DNA from: Adiantum capillus-veneris
Lineage: Eukaryota; Streptophyta; Polypodiopsida; Polypodiales; Pteridaceae
Length of the DNA: 64,000 nt
NCBI GenBank assembly: GCA_014529385.2
Contig: CM043944.1
Span: 177,471,240 to 177,535,239 of the forward strand
Direction of reading: 5' to 3'
Shown here: one piece after another, positions 21,370-32,698 of the stretch
Layout of the letters: each line of letters begins with the position of its first letter
Position numbering within the stretch: position 1 is the first letter of the stretch
Translations under genes and position numbers: made by a program
The notes under the pieces: model-generated
What the model was told of the DNA's origin: nothing
Database searches by the model: none
The model's input: the letters and a program-made list of their open reading frames with translations, nothing else

Positions 21370-22554
21370 ATGGATAATGCTCCTATGGTTCAGTCAACAA
21401 CTATAGAATCCATAGATTCTATGGTTTCTAAAGTGCCCAAGATGGATGATATTTCTATACTAGAGTCTAGTGTTGTGCAACTTGAGCAAGCTTCCAATAA
21501 TGAGAACCAAGAAATCGATGCTTCAAAAATGCAACATACATCAAAAGAGACTGAAAAGTCCACTCACGAGCTATTGCCAATTGGTACTACGTCATGTAGC
21601 GTAGATGTTGAGAAATCCATGCTTACAATTATATTGGATTTAAATGGTCTATTGTTGAAACGTTCCCCTCAACCATCCTCACACCACAACTCAGTGCAAA
21701 TGGATTCAAAAAGATATATTATACTCAGGCCAGGTTGCATCCAATTCTTGAAGACTATTTTACAAAGGTTTAATGTTGCAATTTGGTCGACAGCTACTAG
21801 GAATAATGTGTATCAAATCCTTGCAGCACTAAACAACTTAGCTGAGGATACATTGCCTTTCTTTGCAATTTGGTCGCAAGATGTTTGCTACACCGCTCAA
21901 ACTCAAAAATTGTTTAGACCCGACAATCCAAACGTTGAGGCAATGTTCAAGCCTCTAGCCAAAATTGCCATGGGGTTTGAATGTGATCCACAAAGAACAG
22001 TGCTTATTGATGACTCTCCTTACAAGGGATGTATTTCACCAGCAAACAATTGCATTTTTCCACCACAATTTGATGCTGAGAAGATGGTTGACAATATGCT
22101 CTTGGAGGAGCTACTGCCATACTTGATTCAGCTTGATGAGAGAAGGGATGTGCGTGATTTAATTGCTTCTAATCGTTATGGACAACCTATAGTGACAAAT
22201 GATAGTGAATACAAACAAATCATGGAGTATTGGAAGCAAAAAAATGATGTTTGGTCAGCTAAGGTGTTCTTTACAAGAAGAATACCACCTGCAAAAGGTG
22301 ACAGAGATGAAACTATCATTGAAGATGCAAGTGACACAAGCCACCACAATGAAATGAGAAGAGCCCAAATACAAGAGATCTTGGCAAAGGAGCGTACACC
22401 CATTGAAAGCATGAAGGCGTCACAATTGACCACTTTAGCTAGGCAATTGGGTTGTAACACAAAAGGAGTTTTGAAGGCAACCACAGCAAAGGCTTATTTA
22501 AATAAGGTGAAAGCTGAGAACAATCTTCTAAGGCTGGATAGAAAGCAACCCTAA
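21370..22554 (+). CDS. FCP1/NIF-type HAD-fold protein with DLNG motif
   Basis: Longest intact frame of the window, 394 codons from the ATG after acceptor TTTTCTTAG (21354-21355). Residues 1-80 are polar and poorly structured. Residues 85-255 form an FCP1/NIF-type HAD domain: motif I ILDLNGLLLK (D90, N92), motif II VAIWSTAT (137-143), motif IV VLIDDSPYK (211-219, D214/D215). Active C-terminal-domain phosphatases have DxDx(T/V); here the second Asp is Asn, as I recall for a plant HAD subfamily with DLNGLL, so catalysis is uncertain. Residues 343-380 (SMKASQLTTLARQLGC...) look like a small helical, SAP-like nucleic-acid-binding segment. A downstream exon may follow at 22650. It could be an independent gene or the last part of a longer transcript. 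Confidence 0.8.
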   Translation: MDNAPMVQSTTIESIDSMVSKVPKMDDISILESSVVQLEQASNNENQEIDASKMQHTSKETEKSTHELLPIGTTSCSVDVEKSMLTIILDLNGLLLKRSPQPSSHHNSVQMDSKRYIILRPGCIQFLKTILQRFNVAIWSTATRNNVYQILAALNNLAEDTLPFFAIWSQDVCYTAQTQKLFRPDNPNVEAMFKPLAKIAMGFECDPQRTVLIDDSPYKGCISPANNCIFPPQFDAEKMVDNMLLEELLPYLIQLDERRDVRDLIASNRYGQPIVTNDSEYKQIMEYWKQKNDVWSAKVFFTRRIPPAKGDRDETIIEDASDTSHHNEMRRAQIQEILAKERTPIESMKASQLTTLARQLGCNTKGVLKATTAKAYLNKVKAENNLLRLDRKQP

Positions 22555-22648
22555 GGTACTAGTGACATGTCATATATTCTTGATACACATGCTTGAACAC
22601 TCATGTGCATGGTATCTAACAAATCTTTCTTTTTATTTCTTCCTGCAG

Positions 22649-22757
22649 GATCTTACAAACGATACTACTAGATGGAGCTCAATCAATAGAGATTTTGATA
22701 TTTTTTCTCAAAATAATGAAGCAGTCACCTACATTTTTTGTTTATCAATTTCTTGAG
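22649..22757 (+). other. Probable 3' exon/UTR after the FCP1-like frame
   Basis: A good acceptor (CTTCCTGCAG at about 22639-22648) is followed by about 100 bp. If spliced to a donor such as AAG/GTACT at 22556 it would be 3' UTR, because the stop codon at 22552-22554 lies upstream. AATGAAATGAAAAG near 22785 could serve for polyadenylation. Confidence 0.4.
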
Positions 22758-22904
22758 AGACTTTCTTTTAGTTTGTAATCATCAAATGAAATGAAAAGTA
22801 TCCTTCTTATTAAGATTGCTGATCTTTTTCTTGTTCAAAACTTTCAATTGTGATTTATAGTTTTGTTAGCATGAGATTGTGCTTTTTTAGTTTGAAAAAA
22901 ACTG

Positions 22905-22993
22905 TCAAAGATCCAAGTCTTTTTGGCTTTACTTAAGTTATTAATTGTGAAAGATCCAAGTCTTTTTGCTTTACTTAAGTTATTGATTGTCTA
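22905..22993. repeat. Tandem duplication of about 45 bp
   Basis: AAAGATCCAAGTCTTTTT...CTTACTTAAG-type unit appears twice in a row with one indel. Confidence 0.8.
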
Positions 22994-23500
22994 TGTAATA
23001 GCCCTTAAAACAATATCGGATGGCTTTCTTGCTCCCATGTCTCACCTTGAAAGTATGGTCTCATATCTCGATCAAGTGAAGAGACATGAAGCTTAAATAT
23101 CACTACTATGTATCTAGTGTTAAACTCCATCGAGACAAAAACTAGAGTGCCAAATTGCAATCTAGTTTAAGTGAAAATCCATTTGAGCTAAGGTAAAACT
23201 TATAGTGCCTCATTTTTCTAGGATTCTACCCCATCAAGGAAGTTAGAATCTAGCACAAACCAATTAAGACTCTTTTGGAGCCTAGATAGGACAATTCGTG
23301 GAACTTATGAAACTTATTATTGAGTTAGAGTTTAGTTTAGATAAGCAAAAGATCTTCAAACCAGCACTTGACTTTCTTACTATTCAATATTCAAAGTCCC
23401 TTGAGGCTAACAAATTACATACCTACTTGTAACCTAACTAATGAGTAATTATATAGATCTAAGCAAGTATATATAATGAGTCTTCAAACTAATAAACCAA
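22994..23500. other. Intergenic or intronic DNA, nothing recognised
   Basis: No supported frame or repeat until minus-strand core motifs begin near 23525. Confidence 0.5.
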
Positions 23501-26500
23501 GGGAAGAGAGTAGCAAGGTCTACTACTTGTCCAAGCTCAGCTCTAGACAACATAGAAAGATGCTAGCTCTACTAATTATAATTGTCTAATTATAGGCATG
23601 GAGAAATGATAGAAGGTTGACCACTTGTCCAACCTATCATCTAGATCTCTAGTAAGATGGGAGGTTTGGCCTTAAGATTCACCATGTAACCAACCTATAC
23701 ATCATTGTATTATGAAGAGTAGAAAAGCAAAGCTCCACCACTTGTCCAAGCTAGTTCTAAAATCAACATGGAGATAAGCAAGCTCCACCATTTGTCGAAT
23801 CTCTCTTCCATTAAAACATGAAAAAACTCAGCTATGTTGTACAGGCAGGACTTTTTTCCAAGGTCCACCACTTGTCCAAGCTAGGATCCATTAAAACATG
23901 AAAATAAACAAAGCTCCACCACTCGTCCAACCTTTAGAGTTGCAAAGTGTATGGGCTGTCTAAACTAGGTATGGGAAAATAATTGAAGGTTATATAAATG
24001 GTTTTTTTCCTCACAACTTGAAGTACCCATGATATGTTTTAGATGGGAGTTTTGTTTCAATGTCCTCCACTTGTCCAAGCTAGCTCTATTGAAACATAGA
24101 GAGAACCAAAGGTCCACCACTTGTCCAAGCTAGGCTATATTGAAACATGGAGAGAAGGATGCTCCGCCATTTCTCCAAGATAGGCTTCATTGAAACATGG
24201 AGAGAAGCAAGCTCCACCATGTCTCCAAGCTAGGATCCATTTAAATACCCTAAACCCATTTTATTTTGTACATGGGGGGTTTTATTTCAAGTCCCACCAC
24301 TTGTCTAAACTATTATCCCTAGTAGCACGAGTGGTTTGGTCTCAAGATACACCACTTGTACACTCTATGTCATTATATTAAGAAGAACTATGTATTAAGG
24401 TCTACCACTTGTCCAACCTATAAGTTTATATCTTAAATGGTATCCTTTCTCACCACTTGAAATGCCCATGATATGTTTTACATGGGGGTTTCATTCGAAG
24501 GTCCACCACTTGTCCAAGCTAACTCTATTCAAACATAAAGAGAAGCAAAGGTCCACCACTTGTCCAAGCTAACTCTATTCAAACATAGAGACAAGCAAAG
24601 GTTCACCACTTGTCAAAGCTAGGCTCCATTGAAGCATGGAGAGACGTAACCTCCATCATTTTTCCAAGATAGATGCCATTCAAACATGGAAAGAATCAAG
24701 ATCTACCATGTCTCCAAGATGCTAGGCTCCATTGAAACACCCTAAAACCATGATATTTTGTACATGGGGTGTTTACATTCAAGGTCTACCACTTCTCTAA
24801 CGTATTATACCTAGTAGCATGAGTGGTTTGGTCTTGAGATTCACCACTTATCCACTCTATGTCATTATATTAAGAATAACTGGGTGTTAAGGTCCACCAC
24901 TTGCCCAACCTATAAGGGTATATCTTAAATGGTATCCTTCACCACTTGTCAAGGTCCATCACCACTTTTCCAACCTATAAGGTTATATCTTGAATGATAT
25001 TTTTCCTCATCACTTGTAATGTCCATGCTATGTTTTACAAAGGGGTTTTGTTCCAAGACCCACCACTTGTCCAAGCTAACTCTATTGAAACATAGAGAGA
25101 AGCAAAGGTCCACCACTTGTCCAAGATAGGATCCGTTGAAACATGGAGAGAAGTATGATCCACTATTTCTCCAAGATAGGTTCCATTGAAAAATTGAGAG
25201 AATCAATCTCCACCATGTCTCCAAGCTAGGCTCCATTGAAATACCCTAAGCCCATAATTTTGTACATGAGGGTTTTACATTCAAGGTCCACCACTTGTCC
25301 AACCTATTATCCCTAGTAGCAAGAGTGGTTTGGTCTCAGATTCACCACTTGTACACTCTATGTCATTATGTTAAGAAGAAATATGTGTTAAGGTCCACCA
25401 CTTGTCCAACCTATAAGGTTATATTTTAAATGGTATCCTTTCTCACCACTTAAAATGCCCATGATATGTTTTACATGGGGGTTTCATTCCAAGGTCCACC
25501 ACTTATCCAAGATGACTCTATTAAAACATATAGAGAAAGAAAGGTCCACCACTTGTCCAAGCTAGGCTCATTGAAACATGGAGAGAAGGAACCTCCACTG
25601 TTTCTCCTAGATAGGCTCCATTGAAACATGGAGAGAAATAAGCTCCACCTTGTCTCCAAGTTGCTAGGCTCCATTGAAATACCCAATACCCATAATATTT
25701 TGTACATGGGGGGTTTACATTCAAGGTTCACCACTTGTCCAACCTATTATCCCTAGTAGGTTTGGTCTCATGATTCACCACTTGTCCACTCTATGTCATT
25801 ATATTAAGAGGAATTGGGTGTTAAGGTCCACCACTTGTCCAACCTATAATGTTATAGCTTGAATGGTATTTTTTCTCACCACTTAATTGTAATTCCCATG
25901 ACATGATTTACATGGGGGTTTTGTTCCAAGGTCCACCACATGTCCAAGCTAAATCTATTGAAACATAGAGAGAAACAAAGGTCCACCACTTTTCCAAGCT
26001 AGGCTGCATTGAAACATGGACCTTAATACCAAATTATTTCTAGTAGCATGAGTGATATTTTGTACATGGGGGGTTTACATTCAAGGTCCACCACATGTCC
26101 AACCTATTTCCCTAGTAGGTTTGGTCCCAAGTTCACCACTTATCCACTCTATGTCATTATATTTCCCTAGTAGGTTTGGTCTCAAGATTTACCACTTGTC
26201 CAACCTATAAGGTTATATATTGAATGGTATTTTTTCTCACCACTTGTAATGCCCATGATATGTTTTACATGGGGGTTTTGTTACAAGGTCCACTAATTTT
26301 CCAAGATAACTCTATTCAAACATAGAGAGAAACAAAGGTCCACCACTTGTCCAAGCTAGCCTCCATTGAAACATGGAGAGAATGATGCTCCACCATTTAT
26401 CCAAGATAGGCTGCATTGAAACATGGAGAGAAGCAAGCTTTACCATGTTTCCAAGCTAGGCTCCATTGAAACACTCTAGGGGGTTTTATTTCAAGGCCCA

Positions 26501-27830
26501 CCACTTGTTTAACCTATTATCCCTAGTAGCATGAGTGGTTTGGTTTCAAGATTCACCACTTGTACACTCTATGTCATTATATTGTGTTAAGGTCCACCAC
26601 TTGTCCAACCTATAAGGTTATATCTTAAATGGTATCCTTTCTCGCCACTTCAAATGCCCATGATATGTTTTACATGAGAATTTCATTCCAAGATCCACCA
26701 CTTGTCCAAGCTAATCATATTCAAACATAGAGAGAAACAAAGGTCCACGACTTGTCCAAGCTAGGCTCCATTTAAACATGGAGAGAAGGAACCTTCACCA
26801 TTTCTCCTAGATAGGCTCCATTAAAACATGGAGAGAAGTAAGTTCCACCATGTCTCCAAGATGCTAGGCTCCATTGAAATACGCAAAACCCATGATATTT
26901 TGTACATGGGTGATTTACATTCAAGGTCAACCATTTGTCCAACCTATTATCCCTAGTAGGTTTGGTCTTACAATTCACCACTTTTCCACTCTATGTCATT
27001 ATAATAAGAGGAATTGGGTGCTAAGGTCCACCACTTGTCCAGCCTATAAGGTTATACCTTGAATGGTATTTTTTCTCACCATTTGTAATGCCCATGACAT
27101 GCTTTACATGGGGGTTTTGCTCGAAGGTTCACCACTTGTCCAAGCTAATTCTATTGAAACATAGAGAGAAACAAAGGTCCACCACTTTTCCAAGCTAGGC
27201 TCCATTGAAACATGGACCTTAATACCAAATTATTCCTAGTAGCATGAGTGATATTTTGTACATGGGGGGTTTGCATTCAAGGTCCACCACTTGTCCAACC
27301 TACTTTTTCTAGTAGGTTTGGTCGCAAGATTCACCACTTGTCCACTCTATGTCATTATATTAATAATAATTGGGTGTTAAGGTCCACCACTTGTCCAACC
27401 TATAAGGTTATATATTGAATGGTATTTTTTCTCACCACTTGTAATATCCATGATATGTTTTACATGGGGATTTTGTTCCAAGGTCCACCACTTGTCCAAG
27501 CTAAATCTGTTCAAACATAGAGAGAAACAAACGTCCACCACTTATCCAAGCTAGGCTCCATTGCTTTGAAACATGGAGAGAATGATGCTCCATCATTTAT
27601 CCAAGATAGAGTCCATTGAAACAAGGAGAGAAGTAAGCTCCACCATGTCTCCAAGATGCTAGAGTCCATTGAAATACCCAAAACCCCTGATACTTTGTAC
27701 ATGGGGGTTTACATTCAAGGTCCACCACTTGTCCAACCTATTATCCCTAGTAGCATGAGTGGTTTGGTCTCAGGATTCACCACTTGTCCACTCTATATCA
27801 TTATATTAAGAAAAATTGGGTTTCCATATC
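23500..27830 (-). repeat. Core-motif array in reverse orientation
   Basis: The same core, now read as AAGGTCCACCACTTGTCCAA, recurs throughout. The landmark CACTTGTCCAACCTATAA(G)GTTATA appears near 24400, 24895, 25393, 25832, 26197, 26595, 27030 and 27388, with spacings of about 360-500 bp. Spacers match those of 10-14.8 kb in reverse (ATGATATTTTGTACATGGGG, CTCCATTGAAACATGGAGAG). It is therefore the same repeat family, inverted relative to the array at 10.0-14.9 kb, on the other side of the exon cluster. Confidence 0.92.
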
Positions 27831-28158
27831 TAAATGGATCTTTGCTTGGATAAGTGGTAGACCTTGAGACCTAAATACCCATTCTACACTAGAGCATTGG
27901 TTAAGCCTTATGCACTTCAAGCATACCTTTAACAACAAGTAGTAGTTATTAGTTGACTTAAGTCTAGTTGAACTCCATGGTATTGAGAGTAAGAGAGAGT
28001 GTAGCATAAAAAAGAGTCAGGATTTTAATTTGAATTTCTTTCTATTAATGAGTAGATCATAGATGGATTTTGGTATCTAATAAAACCTTAGGGTAGACAA
28101 TGTAAAACTCATGTCTATTGTTGTGTTTGCATTAAGTGTTCTTGTTCTTTTATTTCAG
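27831..28158. other. Spacer with a weak plus-strand core motif, then intron-like sequence
   Basis: A degenerate plus-strand motif (GATAAGTGGTAGACCTTGAG, near 27850) is followed by unremarkable sequence ending in a pyrimidine-rich acceptor TTTTATTTCAG at about 28149-28159. Confidence 0.5.
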
Positions 28159-28159
28159 A

Positions 28160-28828
28160 ACCATTACAGAAAAATGGATTGGCTATATGCTGGCATAAAT
28201 TGAAGAAAACTATTGAATTACCCATCCAAACTCCTCCAAGACCTTGTCCAAGGAATGAATCACCTCCTTATCACCTACCACTTGCTTTCAAGGACATCAA
28301 AAGAGTACTTATCTTGGATCTAGAGGGGTTACTTCTCAAGACAATTGAAATGAAACATGGAGATTCTATGCCATCTTGGGCTCAACACATGCGACTTGTG
28401 GAGGACAAAGATGAAGTTTATCATGTGGTGCGACCAGACACACAAAGTTTTTTGAATTTTTGTGCTGAATACTTTGATCTATGGATATAGAGTTTCTATA
28501 ACTTTAAAGGGTGCAACGCATCACACAAAAATGTTTTCCTGAGCAGTATACCAAGTTCAAGGTGTTTATGAGTAACAAAAATTGCCAAAATCCAAATATC
28601 ATGTTAGGATTTACAAGGGTTTATCACAAAAATTTGAGTGATATTTGGGAGATATTTGAGGATTTGGATGCAAACAGTACCTTAATGTTTGATGACACTC
28701 CATATAGGGTGATGTGGAACATGCCAGGGACATATCTTATATTTCCAAAGATGTGGAGACAAACTTCTGAGCAACTTCAAAACTTCTTGCAGAGAACCAT
28801 AATTCCATGGTTGGTAGGATGGTTGTAG
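28160..28828 (+). pseudogene. Second FCP1/NIF-type HAD-fold fragment, frameshifted
   Basis: Begins after acceptor TTTTATTTCAG. The first frame holds motif I as LILDLEGLLLKT (Asp-Leu-Glu in place of DxD) and later VRPDTQSFLNFCAEYFDLWI, then a stop TAG at 28488-28490. The rest of the domain continues in another frame: CFPEQYTKFKVFMSNKNC, then LMFDDTPYR (motif IV) to a stop at 28826. Domain order matches the gene at 21370-22554 but sequence identity is low, so it is a diverged paralogue. The stop and frame change argue for a pseudogene unless an unrecognised splice removes them. It lies in plus orientation within reverse-oriented repeats. Confidence 0.7.
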
Positions 28829-29690
28829 GCAAGAGATAAGAGAGTCAATACATACAACACAATTGTAAATCAGTATAGTGATTCTGAGACAAATTATGTC
28901 CTTGGTGTGTACTTGTCAACACGAAAGCATTGAATAAATATGGCCATAAGATGCTTTTTTTATTCTAGTGTGTATCTTTCAACATTTGTATAATTTGATA
29001 TAGTCTTTTTTTAAAAAAAACAAAGGTGTGTCAAATTTATGAACACTTGAATGGAGTGCACCCTACTCTAAGGGGACTTCAATGTACTATTGGAGTGCAT
29101 CCTATTGTAAGGGGACTCTAATGTATTGCTAGAGTGCACCCAAATTTTTGGTGACTCATTTTTTATTTGATTGGGGACTATGTTGGGTCATATAGTAAAA
29201 GAAATTCATTTTTTGTCAATTCATATCGAGGTTGCATTTATTTGTAACTATGAGAGAATTGATGTTTGATGTCAAAATAAAACTTGTAAGTGTGGATCAG
29301 AGAATTCATGAAGTTTAAATATGTGAGAGGGATCTTTTTCTTGGGCACAAATGTTTGCTTCAAGAATTTTGTCATTACATACTTTATGTGAAAGAGTTTT
29401 AGAACCTAAAAGACTTTGAAAACAAAACTATGGAATCTAAGTGCATGTATTCTTGAATGGCTTGAAAGTTGATGTATACATGCATGTCGCCTTGATGAGA
29501 TTTAGATCTGACAAGATGCAAAGCTAGAATTCTTGGACGTTACCTTTGTCAATTTGGTAATAACATATTTAACTTTCTTTTATTATGGGTGGAAAATATA
29601 TTATTATGTGCATTTGGAACCTAATTGCTTGACCTTCAAACCAAGATTCCTATGTTATTTTTTCATATACTTTTTTGTAATGAATTAAGA
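28829..29690. other. Intergenic DNA with a short direct repeat
   Basis: GGAGTGCA(C/T)CCTA...AAGGGGACT occurs twice at about 29055-29145 (units of about 48 bp). No gene seen. AATAAATATG near 28932 could be a polyadenylation signal for the preceding block. Confidence 0.5.
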
Positions 29691-31110
29691 TTGTGGATAC
29701 AAGGTCCACCACTTGTTCAAGCTAGATCTAAGAAAGTATATATACTGAGTCTTCAAACTAGTAAACCAAGGGAAGAGAGAAGCAGGGTCCATCACTTGTC
29801 CAAGCTCATCTCTAGACAACATAGAGAGATGTTAGGTCTACTAATTGTCCAATATAGTCATGGAGAAATGAAAGAAGGTTGATCCACTTGTCCAACCTAT
29901 AATCTCTAGTAAAATGGGAGGTTTGGCCTTAAGATTCACCATGTAACCAACCTATACTTCATTGTATTATGAAGAGTAGAAAAGGAAAGCTCCACCACTT
30001 GTCTAAGGTAGTTCCAAGATCAACATGGATAGAAGCAAGCTTCACCATTTGTCCAAGATAGGTTCCATTAAAACATGGAAAACCTCATATATGTTGTACA
30101 TGGAAGCTTTTTTCCAAGGTCCACCACTTGTCCAAGCTAGGATCCATTAAAACATGGATAGAATCAAGGCTCCACAACTCGTCCAACCTTTATAGCTGCA
30201 AAGTGTACCGGTTGTCTAAACTAGGCATGGGAAAATAATAGAAGGTCCACCGCTTATCCAATAGATTATCTCTAATAGCATGGGAGGTTTGGTCTCAAGA
30301 TTTAGGAATTGGCTGACCTGTATTTCATTGTATTATGATGAATTTGGTTTTAAAGTCAACTACTTATCCAAGCTATAAGTTTATATCTTGAATGGTATTC
30401 CTTCCCATCACTTAGAAAACCAACGATATGTTGTACATGGGGGGGTTTGTTACAAGGTCCACCACTTGTCCAAGCTAGTTTCATTGAAACATGGATGAAG
30501 AAAAGCTTCACCATTTTTTAAAGCTAGACTCCATTGAAATCTAGAAAATCCATTCTATGTTGTACATGGGGTTTTTGTTTTAAGGTCCAACACTTGTCCA
30601 AGCTAAGATCCATTGAAACATGGAGTAGAGAAACACTCCACCACTTGTCCAAGCTAGGCAACATTGATAGTAGTTGGTTTAGTTTGAAGATCCACCACGT
30701 GTCTAAGCTAACTCTATTGAAACATAGAGAGAAGCAAAGGTCCACCAACTGTTCAAGCTAGGCTCCATTGAAACATGGACAGAAGGAAGCTCCACCATTT
30801 CTCCAAGATAGGCTCCATTGAAACATGGAGAGAATCAAAGGTCCACCATTTCTCCAAGCCAAGCTCCAGCTGTCCAGCCTATAAGGTTATATCTTAAATG
30901 GTAATCTTTCTAATCACTTGGAATACCCATGATATGTTTTACATGGGGGTTTTGTTCCAAGATCACCACTTGTCCAAGCTAACTCTATTGAAACATAGAG
31001 AGAAGCAAAGGTCCACCACTTGTCCAAGCTAGTCTCCATTGAAACAAGGAGAGAAGCAAGCTCCATCATTTCTCCAAGATAGGCTAGCATGGATAAGTGC
31101 ACCTTGAAAC
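29690..31110 (-). repeat. Second reverse-orientation core-motif array
   Basis: Core motifs read CCACCACTTGTCCAAGCTAG near 29700, 29790, 29990, 30115, 30455, 30590, 30635, 30965 and 31010. Part of 29690-30240 repeats the order of spacers seen at 23470-23950, so a block of several hundred bp was duplicated in the same orientation on both sides of the second FCP1-like block. Confidence 0.85.
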
Positions 31111-31640
31111 CAACCTTCCTATGAGGCAATAGAGCATATGCTACATATTTTATGTATGCCCCATGCCTCAAATTAAGAAGTTATAGATTAGAAGTGGACC
31201 TTGCTTGAATGTCACATGCAATAAATTAAGGAAAAATAGCCAAGTGGATTGTATTCTTCAATGGATCCTTTCTTTCACAAGTTGTGAACCTTGAGTCACT
31301 TTTACATTAACTTGGACAAGTGGTGGACCTAAAAACCAAGCTCTCCATGTTGAGATAAGTTGTAGGTAGGACAGTAGAACATAGACGAAACTCAGATGCT
31401 GCATCCGAGTGTATGACCTCTTAGTTAATATGAGCATCCCAAAGCAGTGAAATAAATGAAGCTTAGTAAACAAAATCTTTTGTGGACTAGCCTTGGAAAG
31501 TGCATGACAATTAACTCGGGGTGACGGGGCTCATGCAGCTTTACCACTCACATAATTTAGTACGATCAGTAATCAGAAACACGGCCCCACAGGGAGGCCT
31601 GAGTTCGCGGCAGAGACCTTAATGGCGGCTGGTCACCATC
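31111..31640. other. Spacer; array ends with one plus-strand core motif
   Basis: CTTGGACAAGTGGTGGACCT at about 31312-31331 is in plus orientation, opposite to the preceding array. After about 31500 the repeat family is no longer seen. Confidence 0.6.
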
Positions 31641-31655
31641 TACCACCATTAGCAA

Positions 31656-31753
31656 ACCATAACAGCTACCATTGCTTTTGGCTATATATTCTCCTCGCTG
31701 CTGCAAACTTGTGCCGCCATGCAAGCAGTCCAGTCGACTCGCCGTCTCCTGCA
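31656..31753. repeat. Direct repeat copy 1 (about 98 bp)
   Basis: Contains CATAACAGCTACCATTGCTT and CAGTCCAGTCGACTCGCCG; near-identical to 32347-32445. Confidence 0.85.
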
Positions 31754-32346
31754 AGCAATGCTACCTCCTCCTCTCAAGGGGTGGCCCTGATGACCCGGAT
31801 CTGATTCGGTCCTGCAACGAACCCAGCTAAGAGTGCAAATTGGCCTCAGGAAGATTAATCTAGTGATTATAGCCCCTGCAATTAGGCAGCACTGGGACTC
31901 ATTATCTGGTCTTGTTAGACGTAGTGTGCAGGAAAAGTTGTGTAGATCATGAGGTGTTAAAGCAACCTAGCGGCAGATGCCGAGCAGAAAGCTTTAAAGA
32001 GCGTCAGCCGCTACTGTAGCTAAAAATAGGCATTAATTTTAGGCATTTATTAAAATAGCCAACCAGCTAAATATGTCGTGTTTATTAAAGCAGACGCTTG
32101 CGTGCAACAGTCCTTGGCATGCAGTGAACCATCCATTGTCGACTGATTATTTTCTTCCTCCGCCATGCTCCTTGTCATGCGGTGAACTTGTTCACGCCTC
32201 TATTGCAACAGTCCTTGGCATGCAGTGAACCATGCACTATGATTAGGAGCAATGTTCACGCCTATATTGCAGCAACACCACTATCGCCCAACCAGAGTGT
32301 GCGTTTCTCACACGTCTCTTCTGTTGGCGGCCTCGCATATTAGCAA

Positions 32347-32445
32347 GACATAACAGCTACCATTGCTTTTGGCTATATATTCTCCTCACTGCTGCAAACT
32401 TGTGTCACCATGCAAGCAGTCCAGTCGACTCGCCGTCTCCTGCAA
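32347..32445. repeat. Direct repeat copy 2 (about 98 bp)
   Basis: Second copy of 31656-31753, about 690 bp away. Nearby, CAGTCCTTGGCATGCAGTGA also occurs twice (about 32109 and 32209) and ACGTCTCTTCTGTTGGCGGC twice (about 32311 and 32453), so 31.6-32.5 kb is a locally shuffled segment with no gene. Confidence 0.85.
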
Positions 32446-32686
32446 TCTCACACGTCTCTTCTGTTGGCGGCCGTACAAACAGAACCACAAGCACGTCCTA
32501 ACCAACTTACCTTTTCTTAATACACATCCTAATCAACTTTCATTCTCATAATACAAAGCTGAGGCCTACAAGAAATTGTTGAGCAATAAAGCAACAGAAC
32601 AAAAATTGGCAATACAAAGCTTGTCGGATCTTGCAAAACGATAAAATTCACAACAAAACTTATCTTTTATGGGCGTAGTCTCCATA

Positions 32687-32698
32687 GCTCTGATACCA
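32687..32698 (-). promoter_or_regulatory. Primer-binding site next to lone LTR
   Basis: Reverse complement TGGTATCAGAGC directly adjoins the LTR at 32699. Confidence 0.85.

Noticed and set aside
5640-31330. CRISPR array, because of regularly repeated short motif
   Set aside because: Repeats sit in larger tandem units with related spacers, degenerate copies and a plant context; no cas genes, spacers not unique.
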